The notes: generated from the letters alone by a model not told the origin. A DNA stretch of 64,000 nucleotides from Nitrospirillum amazonense (GCF_007828035.1 NZ_VITV01000008.1:1-64000); one strand, 5' to 3'; positions 25,964 to 36,409 are shown, counted from the first letter of the stretch. Numbers and translations: made by a program.

Positions 25964-27351
25964 CCCAGCCTGACCCGCATGACGCAGCCCGGCTGGCCGT
26001 CCTCGACGTCCAGGTGGAAGCCGTGCAGTTGCACCACGGCGGCCACCAGGCTGAGACCCAGGCCGTTGCCCGGCGTATGGCGGGCGTCGTCGCCGCGGGT
26101 GAAGCGGCGGAACATCATGTTCCGCTGTTCGGGCGTGATGCCGGGCCCGGTGTCGCGGACCATGAGCTCCGGCACCTGTCCCGTCTCCTGCCGCAGGGTC
26201 AGGCTGACGGCGCCGCCCGCCCCGCCATACTTGATGGCTGTGAACTTGATGGCATTGTCTAGCAGGTTGCCCAGCGCCTCGAACAGCAGGTCGGCGTCGC
26301 CGGTGACGGATCCGACTGGGTGGATGTCGGCGGTGAAGGCCAGGCCCTGGGCGGTGGCCAGCGGTTCATACAGCTCGGCGGCGGCGGTTGCCAGCGCCGC
26401 GGGGTCGACGGGGGCGAAGGCCGCGCGGCGGCGGCCGTCCTCCACCTCCGCGATGCGCAGCAGGGCGCGGAAGGTCGCCAGGATCTGGTCGGCGTCGCTG
26501 ATGGCGTCTTCCATGGCGGCGCGATGGGTCTCGACATCGCCGCCCCGGCGCAGGGCACCCTCCAGCCGGGTGCGCAGGCGGGTAAGGGGGGTGCGCAGAT
26601 CGTGGGCGATGTTGTCGCCCGCCGCCTTCACGTCGCCGATCAGCCCCTCGATCTTGCCCAGCATGGCGTTGACGATGGCGGCCAGCTTGTCGAAGTCGTC
26701 GCTGGAACCGCGCGTGGGCAGGCGCTGCGACAGGTCGCCTGCCATGATGGTGGCGCTGGCGCGATGGATGGCCTCGATGCGGCGCAGGGTGCCGAAGCTC
26801 AGTGCCAAGCCGCCCGCCAGGGCCAGGCCGACGCTGCCTACCAGGCCGGCCGCCATGGCGCGCAGGATCAATTCGCGCACCTCGTGCACCTCATCGGTGC
26901 GCAGGGCCAGCACCAGGACGCCCCCGTCCGGCAGGCGGTGTGCCAGTCCGCGTGCCTTGTGATGGTGCTCCGGCATCGGGCCGGCGCCGTGGGGCAGGGC
27001 GTGGACCTTGCCGTCGGCGTCCTTCAATTCCGGCGGCAACGCCGGCAGGTTGCCGGCCAGGACGTGACCGTCGGGCGCCAGCAGCAGGGCCTTCCAATAC
27101 CCCCGGCCGTCGCTGTCCACCAGGCTGTCGATATGGGCGGATTGCTCCGGCACCGAGGTGCGCAGGAACTCCTCCGTCTCGCGCACTAGGGTGTCGTCCA
27201 GCCGGCGGGTCAGGAACACGCCCGTGCGCCAGTAGACGAAGCCCAGCACCAGCAGCACGGCGGTGATCATCAGCACGCCGAACAGCAGGGTCATGCGGAA
27301 GGCGGTGGTGCGGGGCAGGTCCGCCAGGCGGAACCGTTCAATCCGGGGCAT
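25960..27351 (-). CDS. Two-component sensor histidine kinase
   Basis: 463 residues from ATG 27351. Topology: N-terminal helix (RMTLLFGVLMITAVLLVLGF), a periplasmic sensor of about 120 residues rich in histidine near GAGPMPEHHHKARG, a second helix (MAAGLVGSVGLALAGGLAL), HAMP, then the H-box NIAHDLRTPLTRL, N-box LLDNAIKF, RDTGPGI and GNGLGLSLVAAVV. It phosphorylates the response regulator encoded just upstream (14-bp overlap). The HHHK stretch could bind metal, which would fit the nearby RND efflux operon, but this is inference. Confidence 0.92.
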   Translation of the reverse strand: MPRIERFRLADLPRTTAFRMTLLFGVLMITAVLLVLGFVYWRTGVFLTRRLDDTLVRETEEFLRTSVPEQSAHIDSLVDSDGRGYWKALLLAPDGHVLAGNLPALPPELKDADGKVHALPHGAGPMPEHHHKARGLAHRLPDGGVLVLALRTDEVHEVRELILRAMAAGLVGSVGLALAGGLALSFGTLRRIEAIHRASATIMAGDLSQRLPTRGSSDDFDKLAAIVNAMLGKIEGLIGDVKAAGDNIAHDLRTPLTRLRTRLEGALRRGGDVETHRAAMEDAISDADQILATFRALLRIAEVEDGRRRAAFAPVDPAALATAAAELYEPLATAQGLAFTADIHPVGSVTGDADLLFEALGNLLDNAIKFTAIKYGGAGGAVSLTLRQETGQVPELMVRDTGPGITPEQRNMMFRRFTRGDDARHTPGNGLGLSLVAAVVQLHGFHLDVEDGQPGCVMRVRLG

Positions 27352-28018
27352 GCAGGCGCCAGCCCCCGCCGCGCACGGTGCGGATCATCGGGTCCTCGTT
27401 ATCCCAATCCACCTTGCGGCGCAGGCGGCCGATATGCACGTCGATGACGTTGGTGCCGGGATCGAAGCTGTATTCCCACACCGCCTGGTACAGCATGCTG
27501 CGGGTCAAGGTCTGTTCCGCGTTGCGGACGAAATATTCCAGCAAGCGGAACTCGCGCGGTGTCAGGTCCAGGTCCCGCGCCCCGCGCGTGGCCCGCCGGT
27601 TCATCAGGTCCATGACCAGGGGGCCCGCCTGCAGCAGGGTGCCGGCCGGCTTGTCCGCCCGGCGGCGGGCCAGGGCCATGACCCGCGCCACCAGCTCGGC
27701 CAGGGCGAAGGGCTTGGTGAGATAGTCGTCGCCGCCGGCGCGCAGTCCCCGCACCTTGTCGTCCACGCCATCCAAGGCGCTGACCACCAGCACGGGCGTG
27801 GTCACCCCCTCCCGCCGCAGGTCGGCCAGCAAGGTCAGCCCGTCCAGGCCCGGCAGCAGGCGATCCAGGGTGATGGCGTCGTAATGGCCGCTGCGCGCCG
27901 CCGCCAGGCCGGCGGGGCCGTCGGCGCGAAGGTCGACGGCATAGCCTTCGGCTTTCAGCGCATCGACGATCTCGCGCGCCGTCCGCTCCTCATCCTCGAT
28001 CACCAATATCCTGGGCAT
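27338..28018 (-). CDS. OmpR-family response regulator
   Basis: 226 residues from ATG 28018. Receiver domain with acidic pocket IEDEE, phospho-acceptor aspartate in YDAITLDRLLPGLDG and switch lysine in DDYLTKPF, followed by a winged-helix DNA-binding domain (LTPREFRLLEYFVRN, then VIDVHIGRLRRKVD, then VRGGGWRL). It overlaps the sensor kinase gene by 14 bp. It is divergent, across about 160 bp, from the beta-propeller gene that precedes the RND operon, and so is likely to control one or both. The upstream extension to 28090 is not supported. Confidence 0.92.
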   Translation of the reverse strand: MPRILVIEDEERTAREIVDALKAEGYAVDLRADGPAGLAAARSGHYDAITLDRLLPGLDGLTLLADLRREGVTTPVLVVSALDGVDDKVRGLRAGGDDYLTKPFALAELVARVMALARRRADKPAGTLLQAGPLVMDLMNRRATRGARDLDLTPREFRLLEYFVRNAEQTLTRSMLYQAVWEYSFDPGTNVIDVHIGRLRRKVDWDNEDPMIRTVRGGGWRLHAPD

Positions 28019-28182
28019 GGGTGGGCAACTCTGGCAGGGCATTCTCAGGGCATCTCGGCGCACGATAGCGGCCTTGCCGCGGTGGGGCACCAGGGCAGAC
28101 GCGGCCCTAACGCAAAAGTTAGCGTTTCCCCGGCCAGGATGCGGTTATTGAGCAGGGGTTTCATCGCTTGGACGTCCCGATC

Positions 28183-29196
28183 ATGCCCTGCCGCCTTTCC
28201 CTCGCCGCCATCGCCTTCCTGTCCGCCGGCCTCGCCACCGTGGGGCCGGCCGGTGCCGCCGACGCGCCTTACCGCAAGGGCGCCAGCATCGCCGCACCCG
28301 ATGGGCCGTGGGACTACGCCAGCGTGGACGCCGACGCCCGCCGGCTGTACGTGGCCCGTGGCGACGGCGTGCTGGCGCTGGACCTGGACAGTGGTCGGTT
28401 GACGCCCACCCTGGTGCCGGGCCAGCGGGTGCACGGCGTGTTGCCGCTGGGCGGCGGCATGGCGGTCAGCACCAACGGCGACAGCAACACCGCCACCCTG
28501 TTCAACACGGCCGACGGCGCCGTCCTGGCCAGCCTGCCCACCGGGACCAAGCCGGACGCCGTGGTCCGGGCCGGCAAGCTGGTCGCGGTGATGGACGGCA
28601 AGCAGGGCGACATCACCCTGATCGATCCGGCCGCCCGCACCGTCGTCGGCCACATCGCCGTGGGTGGTGCGCTGGAATTCGCCGCGGTAGACGCGCAGGG
28701 CCATCTCTACGTCAACGTGGAGGACAGGAACGAACTGGTGGTGGTCGACCTGCCCGGCCATGCCGTGCTGGCGCGACGGCCGCTGGCGGATTGCGACGGT
28801 CCCACCGGGCTTGCCTTGGACCCGGCCACGGGCATCCTGGTCACCGCCTGTTCCAGCGGCCGGGCCGTGGCCATGAATGCTGCCGACGGCCATGTCCTGG
28901 CCAGCCTGTCCATAGGCCAGGGGGCCGACGCGGTCATCCTGGATGCCAGGAACCACCGTTTCCTGATTCCTTGCGGCCATGACGGCGTGCTGACGGTGTT
29001 GAGCCAGGATGCCCGGGGCGTGCCCGCCGTCACCGCCATGGTGCCGACGGAGAAAGGCGCTCGCACTGGCGCCTTGGACCCTGTGACCGGCCGTGTCTAT
29101 CTGCCGACGGCAACCTTCGAGGCTGCCAAGGCCGGGGGGCGTCCGTCCATGGTGCCGGGCAGCTTCCATGTGATGGTGCTGGAACCGGCCCAATGA
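28183..29196 (+). CDS. Exported YncE-like beta-propeller protein
   Basis: 337 residues from ATG 28183 (a TTG at 28168 is possible but weak). A signal peptide (LSLAAIAFLSAGLATVGPAGA) is followed by repeated strands of about 40 residues with the YVTN/NHL pattern (RLYVARGDGVLALDLDSG, HLYVNVEDRNELVVVDLPG, RVYLPTATFE). Such periplasmic seven-bladed propellers bind proteins, metals or small ligands; no catalytic residues can be assigned. It lies between the two-component genes and the efflux operon. Confidence 0.85.
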   Translation: MPCRLSLAAIAFLSAGLATVGPAGAADAPYRKGASIAAPDGPWDYASVDADARRLYVARGDGVLALDLDSGRLTPTLVPGQRVHGVLPLGGGMAVSTNGDSNTATLFNTADGAVLASLPTGTKPDAVVRAGKLVAVMDGKQGDITLIDPAARTVVGHIAVGGALEFAAVDAQGHLYVNVEDRNELVVVDLPGHAVLARRPLADCDGPTGLALDPATGILVTACSSGRAVAMNAADGHVLASLSIGQGADAVILDARNHRFLIPCGHDGVLTVLSQDARGVPAVTAMVPTEKGARTGALDPVTGRVYLPTATFEAAKAGGRPSMVPGSFHVMVLEPAQ

Positions 29197-29321
29197 AGGC
29201 GTCGCCATTCATGACAAATGCGTGAGTGTCGAAGACTAACTGAAAAGTCAATGGAGGGTAGACCCGTCTTCTGGCGTCGTGCATCCATGATTTCGCGACC
29301 TCTTCCTCCAGAACCTGCCGC

Positions 29322-30722
29322 ATGATCCCACGCATATGGAAATCAAGGGGCTTGGGCGGCCTTCTGGCCCTGTCCAGCTTGGCCGGCTGCGCCAGCTACA
29401 GCCCGGCCCCCCTGGCTGATGCGCCCGACCTGGCGCAGGGCCTGGCGGGCATCACCGTAGACCCGGCGGCCATGCCCCTGCCGGCCCTGCGCCGCCACGC
29501 CGTCGATCCGGCCCGTCCGCTGGACGTCGATGCGGTGGCCATGGTGGCCGTGGCCCGCAATCCCGAGCTGAAGGCCGCCCGCGCCCAGCATGGCGTGGCG
29601 GTGGCGGAGGCGTTCACGGCGGGGCTGCTGCCCAACCCGCAGCTGTCGGTCGACTACGGCTTCCTCACCTCGGGCCCCGCGGTGATGGACGCCTTCACCC
29701 TCGGCCTGATGCAGGACGTCATGCCTTTCCTCACCCGATCCTCCCGCAAGGACGCCGCGGCGGCCACCCTGCGGGGGGCGGAGCTGGACCTGCTGTGGCA
29801 GGAATGGCAGGTGGTGTCCCAGGCGCGGCTGCTGGTGGTGCGGGCCCATGCCTTCGAGCGCCAGCGCGCCGTGCTGGAGGCCAATCGCGCCCTGTTCGCC
29901 GACCGCTATCGCCGCACCAGCACCGCCATGGGCCGGGGGGACGAAACCCTGCCCAACGTCGTCAGCGACCTGGCGGCGCTGAACGGCGTGGAAACCCAGC
30001 TGCATGACCTGGAGCAGCAGGCCTTGCGCAACCGCATGGACCTAAACGCCCTGCTGGGCCTGACGCCCGCTGCCACCCTGGCCCTTGCGCCCCTGACGGC
30101 CGGCGACCTGCCCCTGCCGCCGGCCGACCGCATCCGGGCCGATCTGCCCCAATTGGCCGGCCGCCGGCCCGACCTGCTGGCGCTGAGGGCCGGCTACCGG
30201 GCGCAGGAGCAGGCGGTGTGGCAGGCGGTGCTGGGCCAGTTCCCGGCCCTTAGCATCGGCAGCAACCGCGCCCGCGACACCTCCAACGTCAAGACGCAGA
30301 GTCTGGCGCTGTCCATCAGCCTGCCGCTGTTCGATGGCAACCAGGGCGCCATCGCCGTGCAGCGCGCGACACGGGAGCAGCTGCGCCAGGACTATCAGGC
30401 GCGCCTGGACGCCGCGGTGGCCGGCGTCGGCCAGGGCCTGCTGGCCCTGGACCAGCTGGAGGCCCAGGCGCGGGCGACGGCCGACAGCATCGCCACCCTG
30501 GAACGGGCGGCGGCCGACGCCGACGCCGCTTTCCGCGCCGGCAGCCTCGATGAGCGCACCTTCGCCGACCTGCATGGTGCCCTGCTGTCCCGCCGGCTGG
30601 AGGCGTTGAAGCTGGACCAGACGGTGCAGGAACAGCGCGTCGACCTCATGACCCTGATCGGTGGCGATGTGCCGGAAAACCTGGGCACGGCCCCAGACGC
30701 GATCGAGAAAGCGACCCCATGA
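29322..30722 (+). CDS. Outer-membrane efflux lipoprotein, CzcC/CusC-type
   Basis: 466 residues from ATG 29322. A lipoprotein signal ends in LSSLAGC; the body has the two helical OEP repeats (VAMVAVARNPELKAARAQHG in the first) typical of TolC-family channels of RND pumps. It is the first gene of a three-gene operon whose next two genes overlap head-to-tail by ATGA. It provides the outer-membrane duct. The ion or drug exported cannot be read from it. Confidence 0.87.
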   Translation: MIPRIWKSRGLGGLLALSSLAGCASYSPAPLADAPDLAQGLAGITVDPAAMPLPALRRHAVDPARPLDVDAVAMVAVARNPELKAARAQHGVAVAEAFTAGLLPNPQLSVDYGFLTSGPAVMDAFTLGLMQDVMPFLTRSSRKDAAAATLRGAELDLLWQEWQVVSQARLLVVRAHAFERQRAVLEANRALFADRYRRTSTAMGRGDETLPNVVSDLAALNGVETQLHDLEQQALRNRMDLNALLGLTPAATLALAPLTAGDLPLPPADRIRADLPQLAGRRPDLLALRAGYRAQEQAVWQAVLGQFPALSIGSNRARDTSNVKTQSLALSISLPLFDGNQGAIAVQRATREQLRQDYQARLDAAVAGVGQGLLALDQLEAQARATADSIATLERAAADADAAFRAGSLDERTFADLHGALLSRRLEALKLDQTVQEQRVDLMTLIGGDVPENLGTAPDAIEKATP

Positions 30723-31759
30723 CCAAGTCCGCCCTGCGCGCCACGCTGCTGGCCGCGACCCTGCTGGCCGGTGGCGCCCATGCCGCCGAGGAGCCGGCGC
30801 CCGTCGCCACCGTGCGCGCCGCGCCCCTGGCCCGCCAGGCGGTCAGCGTCACCGTCGGCGGTTACGGCACCCTGACGCCGGACAGCGACGCCCTGGTCAA
30901 CGTGAGTTTCCAGCGGGCGGGGCAGGTGGCCCGCGTGCTGGTGCGGCCTGGCCAGCCGGTGGCCAAAGGTGCCCCCCTGGTGGATCTGGCGACAGACCCC
31001 ACGGCCGCCGCCGGCTATGCCAAGGCGCGCTCGGCCCTGACCTTCGCCACGGGGGAGCTGGAGCGGGCGCGCGCCCTGCGCGACCAGCACCTGGCGACCA
31101 ATTCCCAGGTGGCGGCGGCGGAGCAGGCCGAACGGGACGCGCGCAGCGCCCTGGAGGCGGAGCAGCACCTGGGCACCGATCACACCACCGAAACCCTGGC
31201 CGCCCCCTTCGATGGCTATGTCGACAGCATCCCCGTGGCCTTGGGTGATCGCATCCAGCCGGGCGCGCCCGTGGTGCGGCTGGGCCGGGGCGCGGGCGTG
31301 CGCGTGGTGGCGGGCGTGGACCCGGCCGAGGTCGCCACGGTGAAGGTGGGCCAACCTGTGACGGTGACGCCGCTGGTGGGGGCCGGCACTGCCCTTACCG
31401 GCACGGTGGCCGGCATCGCCGGCATGCTGAACCCCGCCACCCGCTGGGTGGACGTGACCGTCATCCTGCAGGCGGGTGGCGGTGCGCTGCCCGGCACCCC
31501 GGCCCGCATCGCCATCATCACCGACCGGCACGACGGCTATGTCGTGCCCCGGCAGGCGGTGCTGACGGATGAGGACGGCGCCTACCTGTTCCAGCTAGCG
31601 GGGGCCAAGGCCCGGCGCGTGAGTGTCGAGACCGGCGTGGAGGGCCCCGCCGGCACGGAGGTCAGCGGCGACAAGCTGGACCCCAAGCTGCCGGTCATCA
31701 TCCTGGGCAATTACGGTCTGGAGGACGGCGGGGCCGTCAAGGTCGAGGCCGCCCGATGA
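30719..31759 (+). CDS. RND efflux periplasmic adaptor (HlyD family)
   Basis: 346 residues; ATG 30719 overlaps the preceding stop. A signal peptide (LLAATLLAGGAHAAEE) is followed by the lipoyl half RVLVRPGQPVAKGAPLVDLA, a short alpha-hairpin, the second half TLAAPFDGYVDSIPVALGD, a beta-barrel and a membrane-proximal domain (VVPRQAVLTDEDGAYLFQ). It lacks the N-terminal metal-binding extensions of CusB. It links the permease to the outer-membrane channel. Its stop overlaps the permease start. Confidence 0.88.
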   Translation: MTKSALRATLLAATLLAGGAHAAEEPAPVATVRAAPLARQAVSVTVGGYGTLTPDSDALVNVSFQRAGQVARVLVRPGQPVAKGAPLVDLATDPTAAAGYAKARSALTFATGELERARALRDQHLATNSQVAAAEQAERDARSALEAEQHLGTDHTTETLAAPFDGYVDSIPVALGDRIQPGAPVVRLGRGAGVRVVAGVDPAEVATVKVGQPVTVTPLVGAGTALTGTVAGIAGMLNPATRWVDVTVILQAGGGALPGTPARIAIITDRHDGYVVPRQAVLTDEDGAYLFQLAGAKARRVSVETGVEGPAGTEVSGDKLDPKLPVIILGNYGLEDGGAVKVEAAR

Positions 31760-34700
31760 CCAGTTTCACCGCGTGGGTGGCCGCCCATCGCCGCTCGCTC
31801 TTGTGCCTGCTGGCCCTGCCGGTACTGGCGGGCCTGATCATGGCGGCTCGTCTGCCCGTCACCCTGTTTCCCACCGTGACCTTCCCCCGGGTGCGGGTCT
31901 CGCTGGATGCCGGCGACCGGCCGGCGCCGCAGATGCTGCTGCTGGCCACAAGGCCGCTGGAACAGGCGGTGCACCGGGTGCCCGGGGTCACGGACGTGCG
32001 CTCCACCACCAGCCGGGGCAGTGCGGAACTGTCCATCACCTTCGCCTGGGGCACCGATATGACCACGGCGGAGCTGCAGGTGAACGCGGCGGTGGGGCAG
32101 GTGCTGCCTACCCTGCCGGCGGGCTCCACCGCCACCGTGCGCCGCATGGAACCTACCGTCTTCCCCATCATCGCCTACAGCCTGACCTCCGATACCCTGT
32201 CGCCCACGCGGCTGCGGGACTTGGCCCAGTACCAACTGCGCCCCCTGCTGGCCGGCATCGAGGGTGTTGCCGAGGTGGGTGTCACCGGCGGGGCGGAGCA
32301 GGAATTCCAGGTCATCGCCGATCCCGACCGCCTGCTGGCCCACGGCCTGGCCTTCGAGGACGTGGTCAAGGCGGTGGGCAACGCCAGCCTGGTGCAGGCC
32401 GTTGGCCGCATCGAAGATCATTACAAGCTGTTCCTGGTGGTATCGGACAACAGCCTGGGCGGCCTCGATGCCGTGCGCCACGTCGTGCTGTCCAGCGGTG
32501 CTGGCGGTGTCGTGACGGTGGGCGACGTGGCCCAGGTGGTGGACGGCACCGTGCCGCAATGGACGCGGGTGACGGCCGGTGGCCGCAATGCCGTGCTGCT
32601 GAACGTCTATCAGCAGCGCGACGGCAACAGCGTGCGCATCGCGGCGGCTGTGCGCGACCGCTTGGCGGCGGCCAGCCTGCCCAAGGGCGTCACGGTCAGC
32701 AACTGGTACGACCAGAGCCAGCTGGTGCTTGCCTCCGCGGCCAGTGTGCGCGACGCCGTGCTGATCGGCATCGTGCTGGCGGCCTTGGTGCTGTGGCTGT
32801 TCCTGCGCGACGTGCGCATCACCTTGATCGCCGCCCTGGTGGTACCGGCGGCGCTGGCGGCCACGGTGGCGCTGCTGAGCATCCTGCACCTCAGCTTCAA
32901 CATCATGACCCTGGGGGGCATGGCGGCGGCGGTGGGCCTGATCATCGACGATGCCATCGTCATGGTGGAACACATCGTGCGCCGCCTGCGCGAAGGACAT
33001 GGTGACGGCGGCGGCGGCGTGTTGGCCGCCGCGCGGGAATTCACGCGGCCCCTGGCCGGATCCAGCGCCGCCACCCTGGTCATCTTCGTTCCCCTGGCTT
33101 TCCTGAACGGCGTCACCGGCGCCTTTTTCCAGGCGCTGTCGCTGACCATGGCCTCCGGCCTGGCCTTTTCCTTCATCATCACCTGGCTGGCGGTGCCGCT
33201 GGCGGTGGAACGGCTGGTGGACATCCACAGGCCGCACGGCGCGGGCAGGGTGCAGGCCTGGGTGGACGACCGCTACGGACGGCTGTCGGCGCGCCTCCTG
33301 GCCCGGCCGTGGCTGGCGCTGGCCGGCCTGGTTCCCCTGATCGTCCTGGGTGGCCTGGCTTATCGCGCCGTGGGTTCCGGCTTCATGCCCGACATGGATG
33401 AGGGCGGCTTTGTCCTGGACTACCGCAGCGCCCCCGGCACGGCCATCACGGAGACGGCCCGCCTGCTGCACCAGGTTGATGCCATCCTGGCCGGCACCCC
33501 CGATGTCGCGACCTGGTCCTGGCGCATTGGCGCTGGTCTGGGTGGGGAGCTGAACGAGCCCAACCGGGGCGATTATTTCGTGCGCCTGAAACCGACCGGC
33601 CGCCGCGATATCGATGAGATCATCGCCGAGGTGCGGGCCCGCCTCGCCCACGAGGTGCCGGGCCTTGAGGTGGAGATCGCCCAGCAAATGGAGGATCTGA
33701 TCGGCGACCTGACGGCCGTGCCGCAGCCCATCGAGGTCAAGATCTTCGGCGACGATCCCGCGACCGTACTGCCCACGGCCCGCGCCGTGGCGGCGGCCCT
33801 GGCCAAGGTGGACGGGGTGGTCGACATCAAGGACGGCGTCAACCCGGCAGGCGATGCCCTGGACATCCGCGTGGACGCCGCCCGGGCGGCGGTGGAGGGC
33901 ATGGACGTGGCCGGCGTCACCGCGGCGGTGGCTGATTACCTGCAGGGGGCAGTGGCGACGCAGCTGCCGCTGCAGACGGCGCTGGCCACCAAGCAGGTGG
34001 GGGTGCGCGTCTGGGTGCCGGCGGCGGTGCGCACCACCGACACCGACGTGGCCAACCTGCGCCTGCGCGCGCCCGACGGCCATATGTTTCCCTTGAAGCG
34101 GGTGGCAGCGGTGGTGCCGGTGAGCGGGGAGCCGGAGATCGGGCAGGAGAACCTGCAGGGCATGGTGGCCGTCACCGCCCGCATAGAGGGGCGCGACATG
34201 GGCTCCGTCGCCGCTGACGTCACCGCCCTGCTGGACAGCCAGCACCTGGTGAAGGCGCCATTGCGCTATGAACTCGGCGGGCTTTATCAGCAGCAACGCA
34301 TCGCCTTCCACGGCCTGCTGACCGTATTCTCCGCCGCCGTGGCGGCCGTCTTCGTCCTGCTGCTGTTCCTGTACGAAAGCTTCATCACCGCCCTGGTCAT
34401 CCTGGTCATGCCCTTGCTGGCGGCGGGGGCGGTGTTCGTGGGGCTGTGGCTGACACGGACGGAGCTGAACATCACCGCCATGATGGGCATGACTATGGTC
34501 ATCGGCATCGTGACCGAGGTGGCGATCTTCTTCTTCTCGGAGTTTGAGAGCCTGCCGGCGGACATGCCGCTGGTGGAACGGCTGTCCCAGGCGGGGCGCA
34601 ACCGCTTCCGCCCCATCGCCATGACGACACTGGCCGCCATGCTGACCCTGCTGCCGCTGGCCTTCGGCCTGGGCGAAGGGGCGGGCATGCAGCAGCCGCT

Positions 34701-34800
34701 GGCCATCGCCATCCTGTCCGGGCTGGCGGTGCAGCTGCCACTGGTGCTGCTGGTCATGCCCTGCCTGTACCGCCTGGCCATGCGCGGCGTCAGGACTTGA
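31756..34800 (+). CDS. RND efflux permease
   Basis: 1014 residues with the 12-helix RND layout: helix 1 near 15-33, a large periplasmic loop, helices 2-6 (about 330-480), a second loop, and helices 8-12 (about 860-1005). Helix 4 reads [20 protein letters not shown], the proton-relay aspartate pair of the family. OEP-HlyD-RND gene order and a CzcC-like channel suggest a heavy-metal type, but the DD pair and lack of obvious methionine ladders leave drugs or organic solutes possible. It is translationally coupled to the adaptor gene. It converges on the pyrophosphatase gene with an 11-bp overlap. Confidence 0.88.
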   Translation: MTSFTAWVAAHRRSLLCLLALPVLAGLIMAARLPVTLFPTVTFPRVRVSLDAGDRPAPQMLLLATRPLEQAVHRVPGVTDVRSTTSRGSAELSITFAWGTDMTTAELQVNAAVGQVLPTLPAGSTATVRRMEPTVFPIIAYSLTSDTLSPTRLRDLAQYQLRPLLAGIEGVAEVGVTGGAEQEFQVIADPDRLLAHGLAFEDVVKAVGNASLVQAVGRIEDHYKLFLVVSDNSLGGLDAVRHVVLSSGAGGVVTVGDVAQVVDGTVPQWTRVTAGGRNAVLLNVYQQRDGNSVRIAAAVRDRLAAASLPKGVTVSNWYDQSQLVLASAASVRDAVLIGIVLAALVLWLFLRDVRITLIAALVVPAALAATVALLSILHLSFNIMTLGGMAAAVGLIIDDAIVMVEHIVRRLREGHGDGGGGVLAAAREFTRPLAGSSAATLVIFVPLAFLNGVTGAFFQALSLTMASGLAFSFIITWLAVPLAVERLVDIHRPHGAGRVQAWVDDRYGRLSARLLARPWLALAGLVPLIVLGGLAYRAVGSGFMPDMDEGGFVLDYRSAPGTAITETARLLHQVDAILAGTPDVATWSWRIGAGLGGELNEPNRGDYFVRLKPTGRRDIDEIIAEVRARLAHEVPGLEVEIAQQMEDLIGDLTAVPQPIEVKIFGDDPATVLPTARAVAAALAKVDGVVDIKDGVNPAGDALDIRVDAARAAVEGMDVAGVTAAVADYLQGAVATQLPLQTALATKQVGVRVWVPAAVRTTDTDVANLRLRAPDGHMFPLKRVAAVVPVSGEPEIGQENLQGMVAVTARIEGRDMGSVAADVTALLDSQHLVKAPLRYELGGLYQQQRIAFHGLLTVFSAAVAAVFVLLLFLYESFITALVILVMPLLAAGAVFVGLWLTRTELNITAMMGMTMVIGIVTEVAIFFFSEFESLPADMPLVERLSQAGRNRFRPIAMTTLAAMLTLLPLAFGLGEGAGMQQPLAIAILSGLAVQLPLVLLVMPCLYRLAMRGVRT

Positions 34801-35338
34801 TCAGGCCGGCCTCCAGGATGGCGCGGGCGTCATCGGCGTTGCCCACGCCCAGGGGGCGGAAATGGCGGCCGCGCCGGCGGTTGTAATCGATGAAGAAGGC
34901 CTCGATGTCCTCCAGCAACTGGCGGGACAGGACAGGCACGGGATCGTCTGCGATAGGCTCCCGCGCCCGGTCGGGCACGCCCAGCAGGCGATCGTTGCGC
35001 ACCGTCTTGCCGTTCTGGTCCGTCTGCTCCGCCATGATCACGCCCAACAGGCGCGTCTGGACCAGCAAGCCGGTGGGCAGGGGCGTGTCCAGTATCAACA
35101 GCAGATCCAGGGGATCCCCGTCCTGTCCTTCCGTTCCTGGGATGAAGCCGAAATTATGGGGGAAGACCTGGCCCAGGGGCAGCAGGTAACTGAGCGTGAA
35201 CAGGCCCAGCCCAGGCTCATACTTCAGCTTTCCGGGGCAGCCCTTGGGCGTTTCCAGAACCGTGTTGACCAGGCCGCTTTCCAGATCGAAGGCGGGCAGG
35301 CGGTCCATGGCCGGAACAGGGCGGGGCGCCTGGTCCAT
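34790..35338 (-). CDS. Inorganic pyrophosphatase family protein
   Basis: 182 residues from ATG 35338 with AGGGA just upstream (a TTG at 35356 is weaker). The family signature DGDPLDLLL (D-x-D-P-x-D) is present, after KLKYEPGLGLFTLSYLLP and FPHNFGFIPGT, and DRLLGVP follows. It would hydrolyse pyrophosphate with Mg2+. The sequence differs enough from the housekeeping enzyme that it may be a second copy or a divergent subfamily. It follows the Hsp20 gene by 10 bp on the same strand, and its end overlaps the RND gene by 11 bp. Confidence 0.82.
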   Translation of the reverse strand: MDQAPRPVPAMDRLPAFDLESGLVNTVLETPKGCPGKLKYEPGLGLFTLSYLLPLGQVFPHNFGFIPGTEGQDGDPLDLLLILDTPLPTGLLVQTRLLGVIMAEQTDQNGKTVRNDRLLGVPDRAREPIADDPVPVLSRQLLEDIEAFFIDYNRRRGRHFRPLGVGNADDARAILEAGLIKS

Positions 35339-35348
35339 GATCCCTCGC

Positions 35349-35696
35349 TCAGCCAAGGAAAGTCCCGCCCTTGGGCACGGTTACAGTCATCACGCCGCGA
35401 CGGAACTCGGTCCGCACCAGCCGCGGATCGGGGCGGAACGGCAGTGGCACCCGCCGCCGGGGCACCTCCGGTCCCCACAGGACCAGGGCCCGATCCTTCA
35501 GTGTCACGGCGAACGGGCCGGACAGCACGTCTTCCGGCAGTTCGGTGATGATGTACAACGCCTCCTCCGCCTCCACGATGTCGATGGCGGGCGCATCGGT
35601 GGCAGGCACGTCGATGGCGGTGGCCGGGGTGGGGGCGGCTGGGCTGCCCAGGGCCCGGGCAATGGTGGTGCCGTGGTCGATGGAATAGTGGGCCAT
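35349..35696 (-). CDS. Hsp20/alpha-crystallin-like small heat shock protein
   Basis: 115 residues from ATG 35696. The C-terminal 75 residues show the alpha-crystallin pattern: AIDIVEAEEALYIITELPE, then a strand with LKDRALVLWG, then RTEFRRGVMTVTVPKGG (equivalent to the A-x-x-x-G-V-L core). It is shorter than usual and lacks a clear C-terminal I-x-I motif, so oligomerisation may differ. Likely an ATP-independent holdase, co-transcribed with the pyrophosphatase. Confidence 0.72.
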   Translation of the reverse strand: MAHYSIDHGTTIARALGSPAAPTPATAIDVPATDAPAIDIVEAEEALYIITELPEDVLSGPFAVTLKDRALVLWGPEVPRRRVPLPFRPDPRLVRTEFRRGVMTVTVPKGGTFLG

Positions 35697-35995
35697 GGCG
35701 GGCGCTCCGTCGAGGATGGCTGTTCATGGGTTCAAGAGCCGGGGCGGCCTTTCCGTTCCCGGAACGGCGCCGAAAACAATTCGCCGCAGGGGCTGACGGG
35801 GGATGGGGCTGCCGGGTGGCTTGTGCTATGCTGGCCCCGCCACTCCATCCAGCGGGCGACCCGGTACCGTCTCCCCTGAGCCCGTCTCAGGGGAGAGCAG
35901 TGCGGGCCCGCCGCTCGTTTCGTTCGTCTCGCCCACGGCATCGGGGCCTTGCCCGTGCCATCCGTGCCGGGGATCGCAACAGAGGGGAGGACGCC

Positions 35996-36409
35996 ATGCC
36001 TGACGCCGTCAAAGCACCGTTTCCACCGAACGACCGGACCAACCAAGCCCTCTTCGGCACCATGCTGGCCGACAACGCCGCCTGGCTGGGTGACATCCAG
36101 CACGCCTATGGCCGCATGGCCCATGGGGGCATGGCCTTCTTTCAGGAAATGAGCCGTTTCTGGGAGCTGCGCATGCACGAGGACAGGGAGGCCTGCGCCG
36201 AATTGTTGGCCTGTCGCACGCCGCAGGAACTGCAGGAATGCGGCCAGCGCTTCGCCCTCAAGGCCAGCCAGGATTACGCCGAGGGCATCAGCCGCCTGCT
36301 GCAAGTCAGCATCGGCGCGTTGGAGGACGGGCCCATTGGCAAGGGCGACGGGGCAAAGGGGGATGACGTCGGGGGCGGTGCCGCCGCGGCGCCCAAACAA
36401 GTCGCCTGA
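35996..36409 (+). CDS. Phasin family protein
   Basis: 137 residues from ATG 35996, with AGAGGGGAGG upstream; a longer frame starting at 35726 is unlikely. The middle (WELRMHEDREACAELLACRT, then PQELQECGQRFALKASQDYA) matches the phasin_2 pattern: an amphipathic helical core and a TPQE-type turn. Phasins coat polyhydroxyalkanoate granules. The glycine/alanine-rich tail is probably disordered. It is divergent from the Hsp20 gene; small heat shock proteins also bind such granules, but the link is inference. Confidence 0.75.
   Translation: MPDAVKAPFPPNDRTNQALFGTMLADNAAWLGDIQHAYGRMAHGGMAFFQEMSRFWELRMHEDREACAELLACRTPQELQECGQRFALKASQDYAEGISRLLQVSIGALEDGPIGKGDGAKGDDVGGGAAAAPKQVA

Noticed and set aside
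31711-34311. 866-codon open frame antisense to the RND permease
   Set aside because: Shadow of a strongly supported permease gene; no membrane or enzyme motifs.
35726-35995. N-terminal extension of the phasin gene
   Set aside because: Arg/Pro-rich, no homology; a strong ribosome binding site supports ATG 35996.
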